A stretch of 13,789 bases of DNA from Lachnospiraceae bacterium UBA3282 (GTDB lineage Bacteria; Bacillota; Clostridia; Lachnospirales; Lachnospiraceae): assembly GCA_002361735.1 (NCBI GenBank), contig DETS01000096.1:1-13789 (forward strand), in the 5' to 3' direction. Under the pieces are notes generated by a model that was given only the letters and a program-made list of their open reading frames with translations, did not search any database and was not told where the DNA came from. The position numbers were made by a program, and so were the translations under genes. Positions 6,807 through 12,958 of the stretch are shown piece by piece; the first letter of the stretch is position 1; each line of letters opens with the position of its first letter.

Positions 6807-8008
6807 AGTTTCAGGCGGCTTTCCAACTGTACCATGCCCTCCTCAAACTTCTCCCGCTGCATTTCCCACTTATTCTTCCGCTCGACCTGTTTCCGCCTTT
6901 TGCCGTCCCGCTTATGCTGCGCCTGCTCCTTTGCCTGGAGGGAGATCATCTCAAACAGGGCCCGCATGATCTGCAATACCACTCCCGCGGTCTCCTCGTC
7001 CACCTCGCCGATTGCCTTGCCGATCTTCTGAAGGCTCTGGAACCAGTGCGCCGTAAAGTCGATCAGATTGTCCGTCTCCGATGCCTGCACCACCCCGTAA
7101 AGCGTATCCACAAAAGTGCGCATTTGCTCCTGATTCAACGACAGAATCCATTCATTGAGCGTCTGATCCACAAACTTCCGACCCGGTCGGATTTCATCCG
7201 CAAAGCAAAAATCGCCGTCCTTCACCCGCCAGGAATAAGGATTGTGTTGGGCGACCCCGAAACTTTTGCTCTCCACCACCCGATAATCACCGTCGCTGTA
7301 AAGCAGCATCCCCACCAGGGAAGATCGCGGCACGGTCTTATGAATGCGCCCCTCAATCTCCTGCCAAGCCCCCTGCTTTCTGACTTCCGGCCGAAACCCC
7401 GGTCCGTCATGGTCATAGATTCTTTCGATTCGCTCCCGCACCGCCGCATCGCAGTGCATGGACGCATAGACCGCCAGATTCCCGCCCTTGGAATGCCCGC
7501 CCACATAAAACCTGCCGTCGATCGTCCGCGCTGCCTGTTCCAGATAAGGCACACTGTGGAGCTGCCCCGGCACCGGTTCCGAAAAGGCAAGATTCAAGTC
7601 TTCCTTCCAGCCCACGATCGTCTCATCCGTTCCCCGAAACACCACATAGGAAAATCCGTCGGGGAATCCGCACACCACGGCGGAAAACTGACTTTCCGCC
7701 TCCGGTTCTATTAGGTTTACATAATTCCAAAGGCGCATCTTGCCGAAGCGCCTGCTGTTTAATATACCCGTAAAAAGAGCCGTATTGTCCTTGCGATACC
7801 GCTCATCCGCATAGAGCCTGTCATAATCCGCATGGGCAGCGATTTCCTTGATACTTACAGACGCGCCATTCTCCTCCGGTCCCGGCACGATGCCGTCAAA
7901 TTTCAGATAGGAAAACTGGCTTAATACCAGAGAATCCACATCACAAAAAGGCTTCTCCGCCAGACTGTAATCCCCGCATTTTTTCAGATACTCCAAAATG
8001 GTTGCCAT
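6785..8008 (-). CDS. DUF2974 (Mbeg1-like) alpha/beta-hydrolase fold protein
   Basis: This 407-residue protein opens with the family start MATILEYLKKCGDYSL, then DVDSLVLSQFSYLKF. The hydrolase core shows YVVFRGTDET (lipase-class-3-like oxyanion strand), FYVGGHSKGGNLAVYAS with the GxSxG nucleophile Ser173, and IYDHDGPGF with a candidate Asp. The last 60 residues are a charged Lys/Arg/Glu/Gln-rich helix (KEQAQHKRDGKRRKQVERKN), likely coiled coil. There is no signal peptide. I chose the ATG at 8008 with GGGAG 10 bases upstream; the frame extends to 8053 only through a TTG. It lies 45 bp after the nucleoid-associated gene and is probably co-transcribed. The family is common in gut Firmicutes; its substrate is unproven. 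A recurrent-motif copy lies at 7714-7725, encoding NYVN. Confidence 0.85.
   Translation of the reverse strand: MATILEYLKKCGDYSLAEKPFCDVDSLVLSQFSYLKFDGIVPGPEENGASVSIKEIAAHADYDRLYADERYRKDNTALFTGILNSRRFGKMRLWNYVNLIEPEAESQFSAVVCGFPDGFSYVVFRGTDETIVGWKEDLNLAFSEPVPGQLHSVPYLEQAARTIDGRFYVGGHSKGGNLAVYASMHCDAAVRERIERIYDHDGPGFRPEVRKQGAWQEIEGRIHKTVPRSSLVGMLLYSDGDYRVVESKSFGVAQHNPYSWRVKDGDFCFADEIRPGRKFVDQTLNEWILSLNQEQMRTFVDTLYGVVQASETDNLIDFTAHWFQSLQKIGKAIGEVDEETAGVVLQIMRALFEMISLQAKEQAQHKRDGKRRKQVERKNKWEMQREKFEEGMVQLESRLKLQWSEKK
7714..7725 (-). repeat. Recurrent motif copy 2
   Basis: Reads GGTTTACATAAT on the plus strand, inside the DUF2974 gene. In the coding direction it is ATTATGTAAACC and specifies YVN using the codons TAT GTA AAC, followed by CTA ATA, which is AT-rich against its surroundings. 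Confidence 0.6.
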
Positions 8009-8053
8009 AAATTGATCACTCCCACTCGTAGGAATCTGCCGCAGCTGTCTCAA

Positions 8054-9079
8054 TTATATCTTCGCTTCCAGATGCTCGATGTTTTTGATCAGCACACTGA
8101 CCGTCCCATCGGGATTCGTAATAAACTCCACGCATTTGGGATTCTTATACTGCTCCATGGGAATCTTGATCTCGATGCCGGTGTCCGTAAACAGATGCTG
8201 GCTTTGGTACTTACGCACCGTGTTATCACTCTGCGGCTCGATCGTTTCCTTCACCATGTTGTACTTTTCCATTTTATCCTGAAAAGCCGTCCTTAATTCA
8301 GGCTCGCCCTCAAAAATCTTCTCCGCGATCTCCTCCACCACGAAACCGCCCTTCTCCTCGATTTCCTCCTGGATCACGCTCTTGGCATACATCTGCCGCT
8401 CAAACCGTTCCGCCTCGCCCAATCCTTCTTTCTGCACGCTCTCCACCGCCCGCCCCACAATGGACAGCTTCGCCTTGTGGGAAAGGTGCGCGCTGCACTT
8501 TAGGAACAGGAAGGAAAAATAGTCCGTTTTTTCCCCGTTCACCTCATATTTCTTTTCCACGACCTGCAGGGAAAGGTCGGAAAGGCGGATCACCGCCGCC
8601 TCCGTGAGTCGCTGTGTCTGGGAAGGCAGGATGGACTTATGGCGGATCAGCTCGTTGCTGTTGCCCTCTCCCTCTGCGAGCGGCATGGTTCTGTGCGTAT
8701 AGAGCGCCTTAAAATTCAGCTTGAGAAGGGCAAGATACTCCTCCTCCCCCTCCCGAAAGCGCACCGCCATCAGATCCGCCGAAGGAATGTCAATATTTGC
8801 CGCCATAATCTCATATAAAAGACCCGCGATTTCCTGACTGACTGCCACAAAATCTTCGTCATCATATCCGGTAAGAAGCTTATACACTTCCGATTCCTGC
8901 TCATAGAAGCGGCATTCTTTGGCATCGTCCCCCGCACAGATCTTTCCGATGTGCTCCCGCACAAAGTCCGCCACCTCCGAGCCAAACTCCAATTCCGTAT
9001 CGGAGAGCACCGGCATTCCGATGGTAGAGTCCAAAATATGGACAATGATGTGTTTGATTCTGATATCTTCTTTGTTCAT
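8054..9079 (-). CDS. Nucleoid-associated protein, NdpA/PF04245-like
   Basis: This 341-residue soluble protein begins MNKEDIRIKHIIVHILDSTIGMPVLSDTEL, the typical start of the 37-kDa nucleoid-associated family (E. coli YejK/NdpA and Firmicutes relatives). Other family-like stretches are YLALLKLNFKALYTH, ILPSQTQRLTEAAVI, YFSFLFLKCSAHLSHKAK and a C-terminal SVLIKNIEHLEAKI. Family members copurify with nucleoid DNA; a precise molecular role is not established. The ATG at 9079 has GAGGAAAG immediately upstream. The frame extends to a TTG at 9100, which I reject. The start overlaps the stop of a tiny upstream ORF in the arrangement ATGA. Its leader holds three tandem hairpins, which suggests post-transcriptional control. 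DUF2974 follows 45 bp downstream. Confidence 0.85.
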   Translation of the reverse strand: MNKEDIRIKHIIVHILDSTIGMPVLSDTELEFGSEVADFVREHIGKICAGDDAKECRFYEQESEVYKLLTGYDDEDFVAVSQEIAGLLYEIMAANIDIPSADLMAVRFREGEEEYLALLKLNFKALYTHRTMPLAEGEGNSNELIRHKSILPSQTQRLTEAAVIRLSDLSLQVVEKKYEVNGEKTDYFSFLFLKCSAHLSHKAKLSIVGRAVESVQKEGLGEAERFERQMYAKSVIQEEIEEKGGFVVEEIAEKIFEGEPELRTAFQDKMEKYNMVKETIEPQSDNTVRKYQSQHLFTDTGIEIKIPMEQYKNPKCVEFITNPDGTVSVLIKNIEHLEAKI

Positions 9080-9259
9080 ACTTTCCTCATTCCTGAGCAA
9101 CTTGTTGCGAAGGGGCGATGAGAAAGCTGCGGATGCAGTTTCTCATCTGCCATCAACGACTTTGAGATGCTCTTGCTCAAAGTCGCGTGTGAAAAATAAG
9201 TGCATCAGCATTATTTTTCACACTGTCCTCCTTGTGTTTATTCTATTCTTCGCAGCAGC
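9080..9259 (-). promoter_or_regulatory. Hairpin-rich leader of the nucleoid-associated gene
   Basis: This 180-bp gap contains three consecutive inverted repeats and a small one. They are GATGAGAAA-g-CTGC / GCAG-TTTCTCATC (9117-9147, loop ggat, one bulged G), CGACTTTGAG / CTCAAAGTCG (9157-9185, 9-base loop), GTGTGAAAAATAA-g-TGC / GCA-TTATTTTTCACAC (9187-9223, loop atca, one bulged G), and GCAA-cttg-TTGC (9097-9108). In the minus-strand RNA no hairpin is followed by a U-run, so none is a plain terminator. TAGAAT just after the upstream stop is a possible -10 without a good -35. The structures are seen; regulation is inferred. Confidence 0.5.
9177..9221 (-). CDS. Possible 14-residue leader peptide ORF
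   Basis: A GTG at 9221 follows a near-perfect AAGGAGG by 5 bases, one of the best ribosome sites in the window, and would encode MKNNADALIFHTRL before TGA at 9177-9179. The start lies in the 5' arm of the third hairpin and the stop in the arm of the second. Ribosomes reading it would melt both. A second ATG ORF (9153-9076, 25 codons, no good ribosome site) covers the remaining hairpin and ends in an ATGA overlap with the nucleoid-associated gene. No homology is recognised. Confidence 0.3.
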   Translation of the reverse strand: MKNNADALIFHTRL

Positions 9260-9646
9260 TCAGTACTTGTCCGCATAATCCGTCCCGGTCTCGGTCTGCA
9301 TTAAGTTTACATAATATTCCGGGTCCTGTTCCATCAGCAGCATGGTATGAAACGCCATCAACAGCATCCTGTCGCCGTTTTCCTTCATATCCCGCCTGTC
9401 CCTGTCAAGCTGCGCCTTGAAGTGATCCATCTGCCAAACCATGATGTCGATCAGGTCGTAGCCCGCCACCTTGTATTTCCCGCAGAAATTTTGATGATCC
9501 AGATAGTAGATAAACTCCTGAAAAACACCCTCCGAAGCCGTGAGCAGCACAAAGAATTTCTCCAAAAAGGCAGCGCCCTCCCCTGCCTGCTTACAGAGCT
9601 CTTTCGCCCATTCGTACGCACGTCGCTTTTCTTCGTCACTCATCAT
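9260..9646 (-). CDS. Hypothetical protein, 128 residues, unrecognised
   Basis: I do not recognise a characterised family. It is a soluble, mainly helical, charged protein with no signal peptide or membrane span. The core ELCKQAGEGAAFLEKFFVLL and ASEGVFQEFIYYLDHQNF is followed by YKVAGYDLIDIMVWQMDHFK, an acidic and basic helix (AQLDRDRRDMKENGDR) and AFHTMLLMEQDPEYYVNLMQ. Two tandem ATGs (9646, 9643) exist; AGGG lies 6 bases before the first, which I use, and a TTG at 9664 is rejected. It precedes the hairpin leader and the nucleoid-associated and DUF2974 genes on the same strand, so the three may form an operon. Near the 3' end it carries a copy of the recurrent 12-base motif. Confidence 0.75.
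   Translation of the reverse strand: MMSDEEKRRAYEWAKELCKQAGEGAAFLEKFFVLLTASEGVFQEFIYYLDHQNFCGKYKVAGYDLIDIMVWQMDHFKAQLDRDRRDMKENGDRMLLMAFHTMLLMEQDPEYYVNLMQTETGTDYADKY
9304..9315 (-). repeat. Recurrent motif copy 3
   Basis: Reads AGTTTACATAAT on the plus strand, within the C-terminal codons of the 128-residue protein (YYVNL). With copy 2 it shares a longer stretch, ATTATGTAAACYTAAT, although the two proteins are unrelated. Confidence 0.6.
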
Positions 9647-9721
9647 ATTCTTCCCTTCCCTCAAGTTCTTTTTTCCCGCCCGTCCTCATAAGATTACTAA
9701 CAACCTCAGGATGTGATCCCT

Positions 9722-11017
9722 ATGACGCTTCTGGAACGTATCAACGATTATCTGTGGGGCTTTCCCCTGCTCATTTTATTGCTTGGCACCCATATTTATT
9801 TTACCCTGCGGCTGCATTTTCCGCAGAGAAACCTGTTTCAAGCCATCCGCCTCTCCCTGATCGGAGACGGCAGCAAGGAACGAAACCTCTCTCCTTTTGC
9901 CGCGCTTTCCACCACCCTGGCAGCGACCCTCGGCACCGGCAACATCATCGGCGTCTCCACTGCGGTCGCACTCGGCGGTCCCGGCGCCATCTTCTGGTGC
10001 TGGCTCACCGGCATTCTCGGCATGGCAACTGCCTACAGCGAATGCTATTTAAGCGTGCTCCACCGTCAAAAGACAAAGGACGGCGCCTATGTGGGCGGTC
10101 CGATGTATGTGCTCAAAAATGGTTTACATAATAATTTTCTTGGGGGTCTCTATGCCATCTGCGCGCTGGCTGCCGCCTTCGGCGTGGGCTGTACCACCCA
10201 GGCGAACTCCGTGACCAGAGCCACTTCCTTAAGCTTCGGACTGTCGCCGCATCCGGTCGGTATCGTCCTTGCCGTGGTGACCGCAGCTGTGATTCTGGGC
10301 GGCGTAAAGAGCATCGGCGCTCTCTGCGAACGCACGGTTCCCGCCATCAGCTTTCTCTACCTTGTCGGCTGTCTGCTCTTACTCATCCTCTACAGACATC
10401 AGTTAATCACCGCCGTTGTCTGGATCCTCTCAGATGCTTTCTCCTTCGTAAGCTTTGGCGGCGGCGTGGCGGGCGCCTGCCTCACGCAGGCTCTGCGCTA
10501 CGGCATCGCCAGAGGGCTGTTCACCAACGAAGCAGGAATCGGCACCTCCGCCATCGCCGCTGCCGCCTCCCGCACGGAAGACCCCCGCGTTCAGGCTTAT
10601 GTATCCATGACCGCCGTCTTTTGGGACACGGTGGTCATGTGTTTGATGACGGGTTTGGTCGTGGTCTGCAATATGCTCTACGACCCAGCCTCCACCGTGG
10701 GTGCGGCGGAAACTGACCTGACGGCTGCCGCCTTCTCCCATCTGCCCTATGTTGGGGACGCCTTTTTGACTATCTCCCTCTGCGCCTTTGCGGTGACCAC
10801 CCTCATCGGCTGGTCTTACTTCGGGGAGAAGGCGGCGGAATATCTGGCAGGCTCTAAAGGTATTCCCGTCTACAAACTGTGCTATGTCCTGATGATCTAC
10901 TTGGGCGCCATCATTCCCATGCACCTTGTCTGGGAGTGCACCGATCTGATCAATGCGCTGATGGCGCTGCCGAATCTGCTGGCGCTGTGGATGCTGCGAA
11001 AACAAATCAAATCATAG
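9722..11017 (+). CDS. Alanine/glycine:cation symporter (AGCS) family transporter
   Basis: This 431-residue inner-membrane protein has about 11 hydrophobic spans. AGCS signatures are clear: FAALSTTLAATLGTGNIIGV and AVALGGPGAIFWCWLTGILGMATAY near the N terminus, then GAYVGGPMYVLKNGL, and RGLFTNEAGIGTSAIAAAA in the centre. The C-terminal half holds FWDTVVMCLMTGLVV and TTLIGWSYFGEKA. Members import alanine, glycine or related small amino acids with Na+ or H+. I use the ATG at 9722, with AGGA about 10 bases upstream. A GTG at 9713 is in frame but has its purine stretch too close. It is transcribed alone, divergent from the 128-residue gene (75 bp apart) and convergent with the anti-sigma gene (16 bp gap, no visible terminator). 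A recurrent-motif copy at 10121-10132 encodes part of GLHNN. Confidence 0.93.
   Translation: MTLLERINDYLWGFPLLILLLGTHIYFTLRLHFPQRNLFQAIRLSLIGDGSKERNLSPFAALSTTLAATLGTGNIIGVSTAVALGGPGAIFWCWLTGILGMATAYSECYLSVLHRQKTKDGAYVGGPMYVLKNGLHNNFLGGLYAICALAAAFGVGCTTQANSVTRATSLSFGLSPHPVGIVLAVVTAAVILGGVKSIGALCERTVPAISFLYLVGCLLLLILYRHQLITAVVWILSDAFSFVSFGGGVAGACLTQALRYGIARGLFTNEAGIGTSAIAAAASRTEDPRVQAYVSMTAVFWDTVVMCLMTGLVVVCNMLYDPASTVGAAETDLTAAAFSHLPYVGDAFLTISLCAFAVTTLIGWSYFGEKAAEYLAGSKGIPVYKLCYVLMIYLGAIIPMHLVWECTDLINALMALPNLLALWMLRKQIKS
10121..10132 (-). repeat. Recurrent motif copy 4
   Basis: Reads GGTTTACATAAT in the coding sense of the symporter (GLHN, using TTA and CAT AAT), inside an AT-rich patch of an otherwise GC-rich gene. 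Confidence 0.6.
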
Positions 11018-11033
11018 ATATTGTAGCACATTT

Positions 11034-12134
11034 TTACTCAAAAGGCACCTCATAAAAACCGCCGTCCGCCGTATTTTCAAAAAACAGTTCTGTCACCCTT
11101 CCCGAATCAATGATCCTCTCATTGCCCCTGCATGCATAATAGAGTGTGGATGCCTGATCGGAAGTCCTATAGCCTTCCGTACCGTCCCCGCTGAACAAAT
11201 CCCGGTATTCCGTACCGTCCTCCAGTTTGACGCCGCTCATCCGAGGCGCCCGCGCCCAGCGGCTTATCTCCACCGATTCTCCGTCCGCTCCCACAGTCTG
11301 TCTGGTTTCACGCTGCCTCGGCCAGTCATACTCCACATATCCGGATATCGGTGACAATTCCACCCGGCAAATAACTGCGCCGCTGTCTCCCAAAGGCAGT
11401 CTTCCCGTCCACTCCCGCATCTGATCCGTCCCCTGCAGATTCCATTCAAACTTCCATGTCCCATACACCATACTGTCTGGGACTGCCTCTCCGGTGCTGT
11501 CCTCATAACTGCACAAATCCGTAAGCTCCACATAAATATCTTTGCCAAGCGCCCATCCCCTCTCCGATTCCGTCATGGATATCCAGAAAGACATACCGCC
11601 TTCTTCTCCGGTAACTGACCCGTCTAAAAATCCCGTGGAATAATTCATACTGTCCACGCCGTCCACGTTCACCTGCATCATCTCAAAAACAGGCGTCATC
11701 CCCTCTTCCAAAGGAAATCCTTCCACTCGAAAGGCCAGATAAACACTGTAATGATCCGCAATACTCTGCTCTGCCGTTATGGTGACGCCATTTTGCGTCT
11801 GACTCTGCATCGCATAAGAAACCGCCCCTTCCTCCTGCAGCTTCTCCTTCTGCAATTCCTCCACCAGCCATTTTTTACTCATGACTGCACTCCACCTGGC
11901 GCCCGCACTTACCGTCAGTCCCGCAAACAGCATGACGGCCGCCGCCGCGAGAATGACCTGTTTTCTTCTCCTTTTTGTGTTATGTAAACTGCAATTTCCT
12001 TTCTCTTTTGCCTTCTCAGCATCATCCATGACGCCCCTTTTAGCGATCATGGCATAAGCTTTATCCGCTCTTTCCTGTACAATCTGTGGAATTGTGACAT
12101 CCCTTCTCAAAATTTCCAGTTTTTCCTCGCTCAT
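11034..12134 (-). CDS. DUF4179-domain membrane anti-sigma factor
   Basis: This 366-residue single-span protein has a short charged cytoplasmic N-terminal region (residues 1-58: MSEEKLEILRRDVTIPQIV, KRRRKQ) that probably binds the sigma factor. It has one membrane segment (about 60-79, ILAAAAVMLFAGLTVSAGA) and a large extracellular region. That region matches DUF4179-type proteins as I recall them: VSYAMQSQTQNGVTITAEQS, YLAFRVEGFPLEEG, GTWKFEWNLQG and ISGYVEYDWP. Such proteins hold an ECF sigma factor at the membrane until a signal arrives. The ATG at 12134 follows AAAGGAG by 8 bases. It lies 65 bp after the sigma gene on the same strand, and no promoter is visible between them. The signal it senses is unknown. 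A recurrent-motif copy (11979-11990) lies in the cytoplasmic linker (SLHN). Confidence 0.87.
   Translation of the reverse strand: MSEEKLEILRRDVTIPQIVQERADKAYAMIAKRGVMDDAEKAKEKGNCSLHNTKRRRKQVILAAAAVMLFAGLTVSAGARWSAVMSKKWLVEELQKEKLQEEGAVSYAMQSQTQNGVTITAEQSIADHYSVYLAFRVEGFPLEEGMTPVFEMMQVNVDGVDSMNYSTGFLDGSVTGEEGGMSFWISMTESERGWALGKDIYVELTDLCSYEDSTGEAVPDSMVYGTWKFEWNLQGTDQMREWTGRLPLGDSGAVICRVELSPISGYVEYDWPRQRETRQTVGADGESVEISRWARAPRMSGVKLEDGTEYRDLFSGDGTEGYRTSDQASTLYYACRGNERIIDSGRVTELFFENTADGGFYEVPFE
11979..11990 (+). repeat. Recurrent motif copy 5 (GTTATGTAAACT)
   Basis: Lies in the linker codons of the anti-sigma gene. It differs from the other copies only at the first base (G for A). Confidence 0.55.
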
Positions 12135-12199
12135 AACTATGACTCCTTTCTCAATACTATGTCATCCATGTTCCCAAATCCATACGAGGATCGCTGCTT

Positions 12200-12709
12200 T
12201 CAGACATTCTCCCGCCCGATTCCCATTTCCTGCCCAAGCTGTTTCCTCGCCCTAAAAAGTCTGCTGCGCACCGCGGTTTCGCTCAGGTGCAGTATTTTGC
12301 CGATCTCCGCCGTGGACAGCCCCTCTATGTAATACAGAAGCACCACGACCCGGTATTTGTCATCCAATCCCCGCAGCGCTTCCTTCCACTCTGCATTCTC
12401 ATAGGCAACGTCTGTCACCAGAATCTCAACTGGCTCCTCGGTCAACTGCACACGGCTCCTTTTGCGCAGCAGATCCTTGCATTTATTGATCAGGATCCGC
12501 ATCATCCATGTGTGAAAATAGTTGTCGGATTTCAACTGACTTATTTTTTCATAACAGGTCAGTATCGTCTCCTGGATGGCATCCGCCACATCCGCATCAT
12601 TTTCCAGCATTGCCCAGGCCGTCTTATACATGCTCTGCATCTTAAGCTGCATCAACTGCGTAAAGGCATCCGCATCCTTATTCTTTGCTCTTTGCACTAA
12701 ATCATCCAT
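12200..12709 (-). CDS. ECF-type RNA polymerase sigma factor (sigma-70 family)
   Basis: This 169-residue protein has the ECF two-domain build. Region 2 (about 12-84) includes DADVADAIQETILTCYEKISQL and FHTWMMRILINKCKDLLRKR. Region 4 (about 110-160) includes LDDKYRVVVLLYYIEGLSTAEIGKILHLSETAVRSRLFRARKQL, with the -35-recognition helix-turn-helix. There is no region 1 or 3. It should direct polymerase to a small stress or envelope regulon. The ATG at 12709 follows AAGGGG by 5 bases. The anti-sigma partner follows at 65 bp. Upstream, at 12792-12818, is an ECF-like promoter (GCAAC, 17 bases, CGTC), which suggests self-regulation as in sigma-W and sigma-V systems. Confidence 0.94.
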   Translation of the reverse strand: MDDLVQRAKNKDADAFTQLMQLKMQSMYKTAWAMLENDADVADAIQETILTCYEKISQLKSDNYFHTWMMRILINKCKDLLRKRSRVQLTEEPVEILVTDVAYENAEWKEALRGLDDKYRVVVLLYYIEGLSTAEIGKILHLSETAVRSRLFRARKQLGQEMGIGRENV

Positions 12710-12791
12710 TCCTGCCCCTTTCTTCTGTCACTTCCGTGATCACAGACTTCCTGTTCAACATCCTATTCTTATTGAAAGCTTTCATCTATTA

Positions 12792-12818
12792 GACGCGCGA
12801 GCTGTGCAAAACGTTGCA
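12792..12818 (-). promoter_or_regulatory. Predicted ECF-type autoregulatory promoter
   Basis: On the minus strand the -35 reads TGCAACGTTTT and, 17 bases after GCAAC, the -10 reads CGTCTAA. This resembles the TGAAAC...CGTC architecture of Bacillus ECF promoters with one -35 mismatch. It lies 83 bases before the sigma start codon. Confidence 0.55.
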
Positions 12819-12866
12819 GACTTCCATATGTGGGACGGCTCTGCTTATACTTATACACGCAAAAGT

Positions 12867-12890
12867 GGGACAGACTTTTTCGTCTGCCCC
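12867..12890 (-). terminator. Intrinsic terminator-like hairpin after the aldo/keto reductase
   Basis: In minus-strand RNA the arms GGGGCAGAC and GUCUGUCCC pair over 9 bp with one G-U around the loop gaaaaa, followed by ACUUUU. It lies about 70 bases after the reductase stop. The U-run is short, so termination efficiency may be modest. Confidence 0.5.
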
Positions 12891-12958
12891 TCCGTAAAAC
12901 GCTTCCCCCTATTTGATACTGCTTTGCTTCACAACCGCGTGGGTTTCCGAGCCGCATC

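Larger units (their letters stand above)
12710..12958. other. Intergenic region upstream of the ECF sigma gene
   Basis: This 249-bp gap holds no supported gene. It contains the ECF-like promoter (12792-12818) for the sigma operon and a hairpin terminator (12867-12890) for the aldo/keto reductase, both on the minus strand. A TATAAG-containing stretch near 12845-12856 could be a weak housekeeping -10, but I see no matching -35. Confidence 0.5.

Noticed and set aside
6914..7714. Plus-strand open frame (266 codons) opposite the DUF2974 gene
   Set aside because: It is a shadow of a well-supported coding strand, with shadow-like composition and no family features.
8009..8053. Upstream TTG starts for the DUF2974, nucleoid-associated and 128-residue proteins (8053, 9100, 9664)
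   Set aside because: Each has a nearby ATG (8008, 9079, 9646) with a good ribosome site, and for the DUF2974 and nucleoid-associated proteins the ATG also fits the typical family N terminus. The TTG extensions add residues without conservation that I recognise.
9080..9259. CRISPR-like or integron attC-like repeat array
   Set aside because: The hairpin arms differ in sequence from one to the next, there are no constant repeats with spacers, and no cas or integrase gene is present.
10430..11005. Minus-strand open frame (191 codons) opposite the AGCS symporter
   Set aside because: The plus strand encodes conserved transporter signatures throughout. The antisense product is Gly/Gln/His-rich with no domain.
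11018..11033. Terminator between the convergent symporter and anti-sigma genes
   Set aside because: Only 16 bases separate the stops, and I find no inverted repeat with a T-run there.
12896..12907. Shared 12-mer AAAACGCTTCCC between 12896-12907 and the MATE palindrome region
   Set aside because: About ten chance pairs of identical 12-mers are expected in a sequence of this length, and the second copy lacks the palindrome.
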